DNA from: an uncultured Sulfurovum sp.
GTDB lineage: Bacteria > Campylobacterota > Campylobacteria > Campylobacterales > Sulfurovaceae
Assembly: GCA_902727915.1 (NCBI GenBank)
Contig: CACVAU010000089.1
Coordinates: forward strand, 1 to 64,000
Length of the DNA: 64,000 nucleotides
Direction: 5' to 3'
A model generated the notes under the pieces. That model made no database searches. It had not been told where the DNA came from and was given only the letters and a program-made list of their open reading frames with translations. Positions 38,444 to 47,657 of the stretch are shown piece by piece. Each line of letters opens with the position of its first letter. Within the stretch, counting starts at the first letter, position 1. Made by a program: the position numbers and the translations under genes.

Positions 38444-40237
38444 ATGCAAATAGCACACATATTCAATGAACTAAAACCAAAAGATAAAAAATCATTTATA
38501 GATACACAACTGTTTGAGATAGATTATTTTAAAAGCTACAAGTTTAGTGATTATACAGATAATGCATTAGATAATGACTTTTCAAAGAAATACTATCATG
38601 CTTTAAATCCGATAGAGGATAAAAGTATTATCTCTAAATATGATGATGAAAAGTTAAAACGGTTAGTTAGTACTTTAGCTGATGATTTATTACTTATTAG
38701 TGGTGATTTTTGGGGAATTCAGAAGTTTATTTTTGATGGAGTGACGACCTCTAAAGCTTCTAAAATTTTAAGAAGTCGTTCGGCGATGGTTCAGCTTATT
38801 ACTTATGCTGTTGTAGATAGAGTTAAAAAAGCTTTTGAAGGTAGTGAAGCATTACTCTTTGGGGCTGGGAAGTTTATGATTTTGGCTAAAAATGAGAATA
38901 TTCATAAAATAAAAGAGATTCAAAAAGAGCTAGATAGCTACTTTTTAAAAAACTTTTTTGGTCAAAATGGGTTTATACTCTCTAGCAGTACCACAACCAA
39001 AGAGAAACTTTTAGACCAAAAAAATATGGAAGAGGATTTATTGGCTTTGGGAGCTGATAATGATGATAAGAAGCTTAATAAGTTTGATCTATTGAATATA
39101 GAAGATGATACTATCATAAACAATATTTTTAATGAAGCACAAAAAGATGATGCTATATGTGAATTTTGTTCTAAGCGTGTTAAAACACATAAGGTGGATG
39201 ATACAAAAGCTTGTGGAGTTTGTTTTAATGAGATTGAGCTTGGTAAACAGCTCAGTAAAAAACCTTATGTGAGTATTTTCTTTTCTGATAAATTAGAGAG
39301 TAAAGATAACATTCTTATTATTACTCTTGGCAATCAAAACTATTATGCAAAGTTTGAAGCTCAGGTTACGGTAAAAGGTGATAGTTTTGATATTGGTTCA
39401 GAACCTTATTTTGATTACCCTAAGTGGTCACTCAAGTCTCATGTTCCAACAGATTCTAATAAGGAAATTAAAGATTTCTCTACTTTATCAGAGGGTAGCT
39501 CTGGACTCATGGCACTAAAAGCCGATATAGACAAACTAGGTGATACCTTTAGAGAGCTGTATAAAGAGGATTTTAAAAAGTTTAACCGTTTATCTCGTGA
39601 GGTTGAGTTTTTCTTTTCTGATTATATTACATCATTAGTGGCTAAAAGAGAGAATGTCTATACGGTTTTTGCAGGTGGGGATGATTTATTTTTAATAGGT
39701 GAGTATAAAGAGATAGTAGTACTTGCTAAAGAGATACGTGATGAGTTTTATAGTTTTGCTTTAGAGAAAACAACCATCTCTATGGGGCTTGTGATGTTTA
39801 AACCAACTACCCCTATTACTTTTGTTTCCAAGATGGCAGATGAGGCAGAGAAGAGAGCCAAAGCCATTACTGTAGATGGTAAAGATAGAAATGGAATAGA
39901 TATTTTTGGTGTTTCCATGAAATATGACGAGTTTATAGAGATAGAAGAGAGCTTTAAGCGTGTGACAGAGTTTTTGGAAAAAGAGAGTGATGATAAAACA
40001 GCACTTTATTATCGACTCATAGAGCTGTGTGATATGAAAGAAAATATCAATCAAGATATACGCAATGCCATGTGGAAATCCAAGCTTAATTATCTCTTTA
40101 GACGTAATGTTAAACGTGAAGATAATAACAGTGAGATATTTACGCTTTTAAGTAATTTAATTGAAAAAGGAGAGAAGTTTAAACCCTCTATCTTTTTGAA
40201 AATTTATAACAACCGAGACAAGAAAAAGGAGAAGTGA
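38444..40237 (+). CDS. cas10: Cas10/Csm1, type III-A large subunit without HD domain
   Basis: A 597-aa Cas10 (Csm1). The palm/cyclase motif GGDD is at residues 411-414 (FAGGDDLFLIG), so synthesis of cyclic oligoadenylate from ATP upon target RNA binding is expected. A zinc ribbon is formed by Cys239, Cys242, Cys257 and Cys260. The usual N-terminal HD nuclease domain is absent: there is no HD motif in the first 100 residues and the protein is about 150-250 aa shorter than HD-bearing Csm1. The complex should therefore signal but not cut single-stranded DNA through Cas10. Ribosome site AGGAAAGAGAGGGAG. One base separates it from csm2. Confidence 0.93.
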   Translation: MQIAHIFNELKPKDKKSFIDTQLFEIDYFKSYKFSDYTDNALDNDFSKKYYHALNPIEDKSIISKYDDEKLKRLVSTLADDLLLISGDFWGIQKFIFDGVTTSKASKILRSRSAMVQLITYAVVDRVKKAFEGSEALLFGAGKFMILAKNENIHKIKEIQKELDSYFLKNFFGQNGFILSSSTTTKEKLLDQKNMEEDLLALGADNDDKKLNKFDLLNIEDDTIINNIFNEAQKDDAICEFCSKRVKTHKVDDTKACGVCFNEIELGKQLSKKPYVSIFFSDKLESKDNILIITLGNQNYYAKFEAQVTVKGDSFDIGSEPYFDYPKWSLKSHVPTDSNKEIKDFSTLSEGSSGLMALKADIDKLGDTFRELYKEDFKKFNRLSREVEFFFSDYITSLVAKRENVYTVFAGGDDLFLIGEYKEIVVLAKEIRDEFYSFALEKTTISMGLVMFKPTTPITFVSKMADEAEKRAKAITVDGKDRNGIDIFGVSMKYDEFIEIEESFKRVTEFLEKESDDKTALYYRLIELCDMKENINQDIRNAMWKSKLNYLFRRNVKREDNNSEIFTLLSNLIEKGEKFKPSIFLKIYNNRDKKKEK

Positions 40238-40238
40238 G

Positions 40239-40616
40239 ATGAAGAATTTTGACCCAGATTTTAACAATACAGAGAAATTAGCAAATCTTTTTGGAGATGA
40301 GGCAAAACGAATTGCCAATCTACTGAATGATGGTGGATACAGAGTTGATATTAGTACCACACAGTTTAGGCAATTTTATGAGAAGATTTTAGAGCTTAAT
40401 GACAAAGCAGAAGGGAATGAAAAGTTTAATGTTGAGGTTTTACCTTTTGTGAAGTTGCTCAATTCAAAAGTCCAATACTCTCACTCACGAAGAAATTGTG
40501 GTGAGAAATTTGTCATGATGATGGAAAAGTCTATCGCAAAAGTCAATTCAGCAGAAGAGCTTCAAAACTTCAAATACTTTTTAGAAGCAATCATCGGCTA
40601 TATGCCAAAAAAATAG
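40239..40616 (+). CDS. csm2: Csm2, type III-A small subunit
   Basis: A 125-aa helical protein in the standard csm2 position between cas10 and csm3. Csm2 forms the inner filament (Cas11) of the effector, beside the crRNA-target duplex. Family-like parts are LRQFYEKILEL (here FRQFYEKILELND) and VLPFVKLLNSKVQYSHSR. One base separates it from cas10, and the gap to csm3 is 11 bases. Confidence 0.85.
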   Translation: MKNFDPDFNNTEKLANLFGDEAKRIANLLNDGGYRVDISTTQFRQFYEKILELNDKAEGNEKFNVEVLPFVKLLNSKVQYSHSRRNCGEKFVMMMEKSIAKVNSAEELQNFKYFLEAIIGYMPKK

Positions 40617-40627
40617 GAGGAGATGAG

Positions 40628-41377
40628 ATGATAACAATTGATAGTAAATTAACATTGGTAACTGGGTTACATATTGGTGGGGCTGATGATGGTATGAAGA
40701 TTGGTGGGGTTGATTCTCCTGTAATGAAACGTGAAGTTTTTTGTGATGAGAATAGTGGTGAGGTTGGATTTGGTTATAAACGAAAGATTACAGAGCCTTA
40801 TATTGCAGGAAGTTCACTCAAAGGGAAAATTAGGACTCTTTTAGAACACTACTTTAGGCTTGTTGATCCTCTTGGAAAAGGGAGTGTGGTTGATAGTAAA
40901 TCAAGCTTTGGGAATGAGACTTATCGTAATCTTATTATAAAGCTTTTTGGAGAGAGTGCAGGAAATGATGGTATTGAAGGTGAGATAAACATTACACGAG
41001 CTGTTTTTAGAGACTGTTTCATTACTAAAGAGGTTAGAAAAGCTTCACTTGATGGCAAAATTAAACTTACAGAAGAGAAGTATGAAAATACAATAGATAG
41101 AAAAACAGGCACAGTTGATAGTAGAAGTGGAGGTGTTAGACAGATAGAGAGAGTTCCTTCAGCAGTAGAGTTTGATTTTACCATGAGCCTAAGAGTTTTT
41201 GAAAAAGACAGTGAGGTATTGTTTAAAAATACCATTTTACTAGGGCTAAAGCTTCTTGAACTTGATGCACTTGGTGGCAGTGGAAGCCGTGGTTATGGAC
41301 GAGTTCGATTTGATGATATTTCAGGTGAAATCAAAGAGCTAGATGAAAAGATTAAAAATGAAATTAATAAAGGTTAA
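40628..41377 (+). CDS. csm3: Csm3, type III-A backbone RAMP and target RNA nuclease
   Basis: A 249-aa Cas7-family RAMP that forms the backbone along the crRNA and cleaves target RNA every six bases. The N-terminal LVTGLHIGGADDG is followed by GGVDSPV, in which Asp29 aligns with the catalytic aspartate known from studied Csm3 proteins. So target RNA cutting should be intact. GSSLKGKIRTLLE and the C-terminal glycine-rich GGSGSRGYGRVRF are family hallmarks. Overlaps csm4 by 20 bases. Confidence 0.93.
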   Translation: MITIDSKLTLVTGLHIGGADDGMKIGGVDSPVMKREVFCDENSGEVGFGYKRKITEPYIAGSSLKGKIRTLLEHYFRLVDPLGKGSVVDSKSSFGNETYRNLIIKLFGESAGNDGIEGEINITRAVFRDCFITKEVRKASLDGKIKLTEEKYENTIDRKTGTVDSRSGGVRQIERVPSAVEFDFTMSLRVFEKDSEVLFKNTILLGLKLLELDALGGSGSRGYGRVRFDDISGEIKELDEKIKNEINKG

Positions 41378-42224
41378 AATCACCCCTCATTCATCATTTG
41401 TTACCTTTCCAAAAGGAGATACACTCTTTGGGCATTTTGCGTATCATACTTTTTTAGAAGGGGAAGAGACGTTTAGGAATTATGTCAATGAGAAGCCCAA
41501 GATTATCTTTTCAGATATTTTACCTGATGGGTATTTGTATAAACCTACATTGCCTTTAAAGGCGTTTGGCTTAGATGAGAATGAGAAGAAAGCGTTTAGA
41601 AAAAAAGCTTGGATAAGGGTTGATACTTTACAAGATGGAAATTTGATTGAAGCTAAAGAGTTGAGTTTTTATAAAAAAGAGATAAAAGTACGAAACTCAC
41701 TCAATAGAGTCTCTTTTAGCACGGATGATAGTGGAGAGTTTGCTCCTTTTAGCTTAGAAGAACTAAGTTTTACTTATCAGCCTGTTATTTATGTGATGTT
41801 TGATGAGAATGTTTTTGATGAAGAGCAGATTATAGAGCGATTGAATCTTATTGGTAAGGTTGGATTTGGTAAAAAAGGAAGTATTGGGAAAGGACATTTT
41901 TCTGCGAAGTTAGATGAAGCGTTTAAAGGGTTTGATGAGGTAGAGAGTAATTACTATTTAACTTTGTCTCCAACGATTTTAAACAAACAACCCAACATTC
42001 AAAAAGCTTACTACAACACCTTTAACCGTTTTGGTAAATCGCATAGTAGTCAAACACCTTTTAAAAAGCCATTGCTCATGGCAGATAGTGGAGCAGTGGT
42101 CAAGCTTGAAAAGTGTGAGCCTTATATTGGTAGAGGGGTTGAGAATGGAGTCAATCAACAGTCATTTGTTCAAGGCTATTCCATCGTTGTTCCATTTAAA
42201 TTTGAGGGGCTAGACAATGGCTAA
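41358..42224 (+). CDS. csm4: Csm4, type III-A Cas5-family RAMP
   Basis: A 288-aa Cas5-like RAMP that holds the 5' tag of the crRNA and contacts Cas10. Early part TPHSSFVTFPKGDTLFGHFAYH matches the family, as does the glycine-rich GFGKKGSIGKGHF near residue 170. ATG at 41358 (MKLIKVKITP) is preferred over 41343, since the family starts with this strand. The stop overlaps csm5 by eight bases, showing translational coupling. Confidence 0.9.
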   Translation: MKLIKVKITPHSSFVTFPKGDTLFGHFAYHTFLEGEETFRNYVNEKPKIIFSDILPDGYLYKPTLPLKAFGLDENEKKAFRKKAWIRVDTLQDGNLIEAKELSFYKKEIKVRNSLNRVSFSTDDSGEFAPFSLEELSFTYQPVIYVMFDENVFDEEQIIERLNLIGKVGFGKKGSIGKGHFSAKLDEAFKGFDEVESNYYLTLSPTILNKQPNIQKAYYNTFNRFGKSHSSQTPFKKPLLMADSGAVVKLEKCEPYIGRGVENGVNQQSFVQGYSIVVPFKFEGLDNG

Positions 42225-43710
42225 TATACGACTAAAATTAACAGCATTAAGCCCCATACACATAGGGAGTAGTGAAGTTTATGAACCGACCAATTTTATT
42301 ATGGATGAAGGTATTCTCTATAGCTTTAGAGATGAGGACTTTTATATCAATCTACCTGATATTAAAAAAGAGGCGTTTATGCGTATCTTGAATGAGAATA
42401 AATCAGATAGTTTTGTACGTATTCATAAGTTTGTTAAAGATAATAAAAATCTTGTTAAAGAGATAGCTACAGGTATGGTTTCTGTGACTGATGGGCTTCA
42501 AAAGGATTATGACAAACTTTTAGGACAAGTTCGACAGTTTGAGGGGAAAGGTAGAACAACAGAACGTGTCTTTAATAAGTTTGAAATTCAAAGAATTCAG
42601 CGAAAGCAGGTTAAAACAGAGGCTGGGACTTATGCTAATACAGGTTATATTGTTGGAAGTTCTTTAAAGGGGTCTATCTCCACAGCGTATCAAGAGTTGG
42701 TCTATAAAAAAGAGGGCTTTAAAGCCGTAGAGCAGAAGTTTCAAGCCAAAGGCAGAGAGATTAGCAATAATCTTTTTAAAGCGTTTAAAGTTAGTGATAG
42801 TATTGTTAAAAAAGTCAATACCAAAGTGGGTTTTGCTCTGAACAAAGAGCGTTTTGAGTATGACTTTCACAACCCAAATGCCAATGTTAAACTCTCTACT
42901 TATATTGAAGTGATTGAAGCAGGGGGTGAGTTTACGGTCGATATTAATCATGGTTCATTGGATATAGAGGAGATTTTAGAGAGCTGTAATAGTCACTATA
43001 TGCCAATTTTTCGTTCACTCTTTTTAGATAAAGTGAATGGTAAAAGTGAATACATCAACAAGTATCTTTCTTCTAACTTTTATGAGAGTTACCGACACTT
43101 TCAACTGAAACCTAATCAATACTTATTACGTGTAGGTAAACACAGTGGGGCAAGGTCTGTTACTATTGATGGACTACGAGAGATAAAATCAAAACTCAGT
43201 GGTGGTGGAAAACATCGAAAGCCAAACAAGTTTGAGTATAGAGAAGATGAAACAACGACTTGGCTTTTTGGCGAAAACTCTAGTAGTAACAATGGGCTTT
43301 TGCCTTTTGGTTGGGTATTGGCAGAGATAAGTGAAGAAAAAGAGAGTGGAGCAGAAGCCATTGATGGACTTTATGCTTTACAGGTTCAACGGATTAAAGA
43401 GAGAGTTGAAAAGAACTTGGCTATAGAAGAGAAACTGAAAGAAGAAGAGGAAGAAAAAGCACAAAGAGAGCTTCAAGAGAAAGAACGACTTGCTTCGATG
43501 ACTCCTGTTCAACGGCTTATAGATGCTTACAATGATTTATCTGTCTTAATCAACGAGATGAAAGATGAGAAGCTAGAAAATTTTGAAGAAATTAAACTGG
43601 AGTTGGCTGGGGAAGTCAAAAAAGAACTACAAAAAACCCCTAAAACTTGGGATAAAGCCAAAAAGAAAGCGTTGGATAGAAAAAATTATATAGAGGGTTT
43701 ATTAAAATGA
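42217..43710 (+). CDS. csm5: Csm5, type III-A RAMP with C-terminal coiled coil
   Basis: A 497-aa Cas7-like RAMP that caps the 3' end of the crRNA filament. It opens LTALSPIHIGSSEVYEP, then has the RAMP loop GSSLKGSISTAYQELV (about residues 147-162). A highly charged Glu/Lys coiled coil (about 395-430) and helical tail extend it past the usual 350-400 aa, an unusual addition that might contact partner proteins. Overlaps the SAVED gene by four bases (ATGA). Confidence 0.9.
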   Translation: MANIRLKLTALSPIHIGSSEVYEPTNFIMDEGILYSFRDEDFYINLPDIKKEAFMRILNENKSDSFVRIHKFVKDNKNLVKEIATGMVSVTDGLQKDYDKLLGQVRQFEGKGRTTERVFNKFEIQRIQRKQVKTEAGTYANTGYIVGSSLKGSISTAYQELVYKKEGFKAVEQKFQAKGREISNNLFKAFKVSDSIVKKVNTKVGFALNKERFEYDFHNPNANVKLSTYIEVIEAGGEFTVDINHGSLDIEEILESCNSHYMPIFRSLFLDKVNGKSEYINKYLSSNFYESYRHFQLKPNQYLLRVGKHSGARSVTIDGLREIKSKLSGGGKHRKPNKFEYREDETTTWLFGENSSSNNGLLPFGWVLAEISEEKESGAEAIDGLYALQVQRIKERVEKNLAIEEKLKEEEEEKAQRELQEKERLASMTPVQRLIDAYNDLSVLINEMKDEKLENFEEIKLELAGEVKKELQKTPKTWDKAKKKALDRKNYIEGLLK

Positions 43711-44672
43711 TAAAAAATATATTTTCAAACAGTTATGCTCAAACTTCTTTGGCTGTGGCTGCTGTGGGTGGGTTGATATCGGATGAGATAGGGCAAGGGT
43801 ATTGGGTGGCATTGCTCATGGCAGGAGTACTGTTTGTGTATGCTTTGTATGATGAGAAGCGTAATGTGGAGATTTATTCTCAGAAAAACTTACCCATTCC
43901 CATTGTGTTTAATGTTTCTAATCCAGCTGATACGAAAAGTGCTTTGGGCATTTTGTTTGACAAGTTAGAAGAAGCGTACCCTAACCATCAAGCGAACCTT
44001 AAAAAGCATTTTAACATTATCGAAAATGATTTGATTTTTAAATATGATGGGGATATTTTTAATGAGAAACGCTTTGTTGATTTTTTAAAAATTAGCAAAC
44101 ATAATATTAAAAAACTGGAGGCGCAAACGCCTAAAAATGTTCATTTTCATATTGTCTATATTGGTCCTATTGCCAATGCTATTTTGGTGGGTACGCTTTT
44201 TGGCACCGAGGGGGTGACACTGTATCAGTATAACAAATCATCCAACAGTTACAATACCATTTTAAGCATCAACAGTCGTGCCTATAAAGAGGGGGTTGAT
44301 GCATTTAAAGTCATAGAGAAGAAAGAGATAGGTGAGCTAGGGTCAGAGGTAACGGTAGCCATAGACATGGCATCGCATAAGGTGGCATTGTCTGGCTTAG
44401 GTTCATCAGTGGTGCATTTAGAGAGTAGATTGGGGGCGACCATAGAGAAGAGTGAAGATTTTATTCGTGCCAATCAAGAGATATATACGGTAATTAATGC
44501 GTTACAACAACATGTGCCTAAAATTCGTTTGGTCTACTCTATGCCTGTTACTTTGGGCTTTTTGTTGGGTATGAGTATACAGAACTACTGGGACATAGAG
44601 ATAACACAATATACTGAGGGTGAATATAAGAGTGTGATAAAACATCTTAATGAGATTAAATACTATTTTTAA
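43707..44672 (+). CDS. two-helix membrane SAVED-domain effector (2TM-SAVED)
   Basis: A 321-aa protein with two N-terminal membrane helices (about residues 9-26 and 31-50), then a SAVED-like domain. SAVED is a CARF-like sensor of cyclic oligonucleotides, known from CBASS and type III CRISPR effectors. Sequence signs are FHIVYIGPIANAILVGTLFG and VTLYQYNKSSNSY, then RLVYSMPVTLGFLLGMSIQ and DIEITQYTEG near the end. It overlaps csm5 by four bases, so it belongs to the operon. Predicted: ligand binding changes the helices and disturbs the membrane. Family assignment by eye, fairly sure. Confidence 0.75.
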   Translation: MIKNIFSNSYAQTSLAVAAVGGLISDEIGQGYWVALLMAGVLFVYALYDEKRNVEIYSQKNLPIPIVFNVSNPADTKSALGILFDKLEEAYPNHQANLKKHFNIIENDLIFKYDGDIFNEKRFVDFLKISKHNIKKLEAQTPKNVHFHIVYIGPIANAILVGTLFGTEGVTLYQYNKSSNSYNTILSINSRAYKEGVDAFKVIEKKEIGELGSEVTVAIDMASHKVALSGLGSSVVHLESRLGATIEKSEDFIRANQEIYTVINALQQHVPKIRLVYSMPVTLGFLLGMSIQNYWDIEITQYTEGEYKSVIKHLNEIKYYF

Positions 44673-44686
44673 CGAAGGGGGCGATA

Positions 44687-45877
44687 ATGGTGGTTTCAAT
44701 TTTAGGAACATCAGGGGCATTTAAAGGTCAAGAGCCTTGTGTTCCAGCAAAAAATGAAGAGGGGACGATTAAGTTTCAGAGTGCAAAGTATCATAGTGAG
44801 GTTTTGGGTAAAAAGAGTGGGGTTTACAAGAATGCCACAGAATTTTTACTGGAAAGTTATGATGACAAATTTGTCTTTATAGGCACAACTTGTGCGATTG
44901 ACTTTCAAAAGATTGTTTTAGAAGAGGCACTTACAAATAAAGATGTGCAATTTGTTAGCATTGAAGATGATAGCTTAGATGATATTTTTGAAAAGATTTT
45001 AGAGTTACTTCAAGAGAATGATGATGTTGTTTTAGACATTACTCATGGTTTTAGGCATCAGCCAATTATGGCGATTTTTGCATCTACTTTATCACAGTTT
45101 TTAGAGCGAAAAGATCTAAAGATTATTTTTGCTAAAGAGGTGGTCATGTTTAAGGAGTATCGTTATATTTATTTGGATGAGTATATTGAGATTACGCAGA
45201 TATCTCTTTTGTTGACTGGTTTTATTCGTACTTTTAATTTTATTCCTGTTAAGAGCATGAAGCTTTTAAATAATGAGGTTTTTGAAGCGTTTTCCAAGTC
45301 ATTACTTTCTAATGACATGAGGGGTGTGGAGAAAAATTATGTACTTTTAAAGCAGGAGTTGACACGTTTAGAAGAAAATAAAGAGTTCAAACATATTTCA
45401 AACCTTATTCTTAAGGTCAAAGAAGAGTTAGCACTTTTGGATATGTTGGCATTTTTTGAACCGTATCAAAAGTATATGGTGCTTTCAAAATTAATGGTAG
45501 AAAAAAATTATCTTATTGTTGCTTTGGCGTATGTGTTTGAGTCGGTTCGAGAGTATTGTTCTTATTGTTTTGAAGATATTTGTCAAGGGATAGCGTTTGA
45601 AAATGACTATGAACGTAATCATACGGTTATGGGTGTTATTGGAGGCTTTAGCAGAGATAACAAGATAGTGCGTCGGTATAGAAACATTTATGTGCTTAAT
45701 AAAAGAGCATTTAGAGAGGTAAACAAGCTGTACAATAAACTGAGAAAACGCAGAAATGATTTGGCACATATTAACCGTACCAAAGAGTTTGCTAGGATTA
45801 AAGAGGATTTAGAAAAGCTTATAAGTGATGTAGAGGTGCTTTTTAATAGGGGTCTTTTAGATGATATCAAGATTTGA
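44687..45877 (+). CDS. csx1: Csx1/TM1812-type CARF-HEPN ribonuclease
   Basis: A 396-aa accessory effector. The N-terminal CARF domain starts VSILGTSG, and its second half has VVLDITHGFRHQPIMAIF, the signature of the TM1812 (TIGR02221) group of Csx1/Csx2 proteins. The C-terminal HEPN domain has the ribonuclease motif R-x4-H at Arg356-His361 (RRNDLAH). Cyclic oligoadenylate made by Cas10 should switch on unspecific RNA cutting. Last gene of the operon, with ribosome site AAGGGGG and 14 bases behind the SAVED gene; the hairpin at 45947 ends the transcript. Confidence 0.87.
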   Translation: MVVSILGTSGAFKGQEPCVPAKNEEGTIKFQSAKYHSEVLGKKSGVYKNATEFLLESYDDKFVFIGTTCAIDFQKIVLEEALTNKDVQFVSIEDDSLDDIFEKILELLQENDDVVLDITHGFRHQPIMAIFASTLSQFLERKDLKIIFAKEVVMFKEYRYIYLDEYIEITQISLLLTGFIRTFNFIPVKSMKLLNNEVFEAFSKSLLSNDMRGVEKNYVLLKQELTRLEENKEFKHISNLILKVKEELALLDMLAFFEPYQKYMVLSKLMVEKNYLIVALAYVFESVREYCSYCFEDICQGIAFENDYERNHTVMGVIGGFSRDNKIVRRYRNIYVLNKRAFREVNKLYNKLRKRRNDLAHINRTKEFARIKEDLEKLISDVEVLFNRGLLDDIKI

Positions 45878-45901
45878 GAGCGTTAGAAGTTTTTTCAAAA
45901 C

Positions 45902-46324
45902 AGTTTACGAACTTTTTAGCTAAGTTTAGATTAAGTCAAAATATAGGGAAAGTCCGAGAAATCGGACTTTCCTTTTTTTTGTCCATATTTTTAAAAGTTC
46001 GTAAACCTCAAAGATTTTCTAAAATCAAAACAGTTTACGAACTTTTATTATTTTTTAAGTTTAAGATGCCTATTTTTCGGTACTTCTGAAACTTAGATTT
46101 GGCTAAAAGTTTGAAAACTCCTGACTTTAGAGATAACTTGAATGAGTTTACGAACTTTTTTTGGGCTTTAAAGTCCGAAATATAGGCACTTTAAGAAAAA
46201 AACAGGCTAACTTGGTATATGATAAACCTTTAGTTTACGAACTTTTTATGAATGTTCCATAAAATAGCATTGTTAAGTGATTTGAATATTTAAAATAACA
46301 CCATAGTTTCCCAGCCTATAGGCT
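45902..46324 (+). promoter_or_regulatory. leader of CRISPR array 1
   Basis: 423 bases between csx1 and the first repeat, without a gene. Nearly identical to 50697-51119 in front of array 2. It contains five copies of GTTTACGAACTTTT: 45903, 46033, 46146 and 46233 direct, and 45993 inverted. A possible promoter is TTGTTA (46270) with TAAAAT (46291). The copies are irregularly spaced (40-113 bases) and are not explained by the promoter. Confidence 0.8.
45947..45980 (+). terminator. intrinsic terminator of the cas operon inside leader 1
   Basis: GGAAAGTCCGA and TCGGACTTTCC form a perfect 11-bp stem with a GAAA tetraloop, followed by eight T. The same structure is duplicated in leader 2 at 50742-50775. 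Confidence 0.92.
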
Positions 46325-46671
46325 ATGACCTGACTGTATTTATACGATAAGGGATTGAAACCTGTAGCACCACGCTTCGCTGAATCTTCCACGCTATCAT
46401 GAATGACCTGACTGTATTTATACGATAAGGGATTGAAACTATGAAAATGTACCATTTTTATTAACAGACAGCTGAACATATGACCTGACTGTATTTATAC
46501 GATAAGGGATTGAAACGTTTATGCCCATTTTCTTCCCATCTTACTGAATAGTATTGATATGACCTGACTGTATTTATACGATAAGGGATTGAAACAAAGT
46601 AGACTTAGGATTAGATTTTTCATCTTTTCCCCTTATGACCTGACTGTATTTATACGATAAGGGATTGAAAT
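46325..46671 (+). CRISPR. CRISPR array 1: 5 repeats, 4 spacers
   Basis: 37-base repeats starting ATGACCTGACTG and ending GGGATTGAAAC at 46325, 46403, 46480, 46559 and 46635. The last ends in T instead of C, marking the leader-distal end. Spacers are 41, 40, 42 and 39 bases. The ATTGAAAC 3' end is the usual type III crRNA tag, so transcription is rightwards from the leader at 45902. Spacer 4 read in reverse looks like a gene start (AAGGGG, then ATG and a signal-peptide-like start). Confidence 0.97.
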
Positions 46672-46769
46672 TATTTATGTTGATATTATTTATATGACAA
46701 TTTGATATATTTTTAATTAAAAATATTTTTTTATGTTATTCTTTTGAATCCAAAAAACTTGGAGGCAGT

Positions 46770-47552
46770 ATGGGTAACAAAGATGTCATTAGTAAAGAAC
46801 TACTGAAAAAAATAGCAAGAGACATAGCAACACATATCTTGAAAATAGAAATAAAAGATGATATGGAATTGATAGATAAAGAGTTTACTCGTGTTGAAAA
46901 ACGCGATGCAGATTTATTGTTTAAAAATGGTAATGATATTGTGCATATAGAAGTACAAAATGCCAATCACAAGCAGATGCATTTAAGAATGCATCGTTAT
47001 TATAGTGATATTTTGTTTGAATTTGAAGCCTATAATATACGACAATATATGCTCTATATAGGTAAATATAGTTGTAGTATGAAGCATAAAATTCAGCGAG
47101 ATAAGATAGACTATAGTTATGATATAATCGATATAGCAGACATTCCTTGTGAGTCACTGCTCAATAGTAATGATGCTTCGGCTGTGGTATTGGCAATATT
47201 GTGTGATTTTGAAGGAAGAGACAAACAAGAAGTGGTGAACTTACTCCTACAAAGACTCAAAGCATTGAGTGATGAAAAAGAGTATAAGAACTATTTGAAG
47301 ATGGTGAATATTTTGTCATCAAATCGAGACTTAGAAGATGAAGTAAAGAGAGGAACAGAGATGTTAAGTGTAGATATTGAAAAAACACCTTTTTATCAGA
47401 TTGGTATTGAAAAGGGTATGGAAAGAGGGATAGAGCAGGGTATTGAGAAAGTTGTTGTGAGTATGTTGAAATTAAATATAGATATTGAAATTATTCAAAA
47501 GAGTACAGGATTGACGCTTGAAGCGATTGAAGCATTGAAAAAGAAGATATAG
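46770..47552 (+). CDS. Rpn/PD-(D/E)XK-family nuclease-like protein
   Basis: A 260-aa protein of the Rpn (recombination-promoting nuclease, transposase_31-like) type. The nuclease core has Asp48 in RDADLLF and Glu61-x-Gln63 in HIEVQ, the E-x-Q variant of the PD-(D/E)XK site. The tail has the family's typical GIEKGMERGIEQGIEK repeats, then a small helical end. Ribosome site TTGGAGGCAG. It sits directly behind array 1. The last roughly 43 codons and 3' flank recur at 50424 and 52123 behind the other repeat remnants. Confidence 0.8.
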   Translation: MGNKDVISKELLKKIARDIATHILKIEIKDDMELIDKEFTRVEKRDADLLFKNGNDIVHIEVQNANHKQMHLRMHRYYSDILFEFEAYNIRQYMLYIGKYSCSMKHKIQRDKIDYSYDIIDIADIPCESLLNSNDASAVVLAILCDFEGRDKQEVVNLLLQRLKALSDEKEYKNYLKMVNILSSNRDLEDEVKRGTEMLSVDIEKTPFYQIGIEKGMERGIEQGIEKVVVSMLKLNIDIEIIQKSTGLTLEAIEALKKKI

Positions 47553-47581
47553 AATTGTTTATGAATGTTCTTTAGATATCT

Positions 47582-47602
47582 GTAGGTTCGATTTTATCGA
47601 AC
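47582..47602 (+). repeat. GTAGGTTCGAT palindromic repeat
   Basis: GTAGGTTCGATTTTATCGAAC behind the Rpn gene, in a flank (about 47553-47620) shared with 50556-50620. Confidence 0.75.
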
Positions 47603-47657
47603 GTTTTAAACCATTGAATTATTGATGTTGAAATGATTTATATTTATAAAAATAAGT

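Noticed and set aside
38444..38750. HD nuclease domain in the Cas10 N-terminus
   Set aside because: No His-Asp pair or spaced histidine ligands are found; the first 85 residues lead directly into the palm-like domain.
45874..46089. 71-codon frame in leader 1
   Set aside because: Crosses the perfect terminator hairpin and the repeated leader boxes; not protein-like.
46273..46479. 68-codon minus-strand frame over array 1
   Set aside because: Reads through repeats and spacer in reverse; no ribosome site or family.
47582..47602. T-arm of a tRNA (GGTTCGAT)
   Set aside because: No acceptor, D or anticodon arms around any of the four copies; it is a palindromic repeat.
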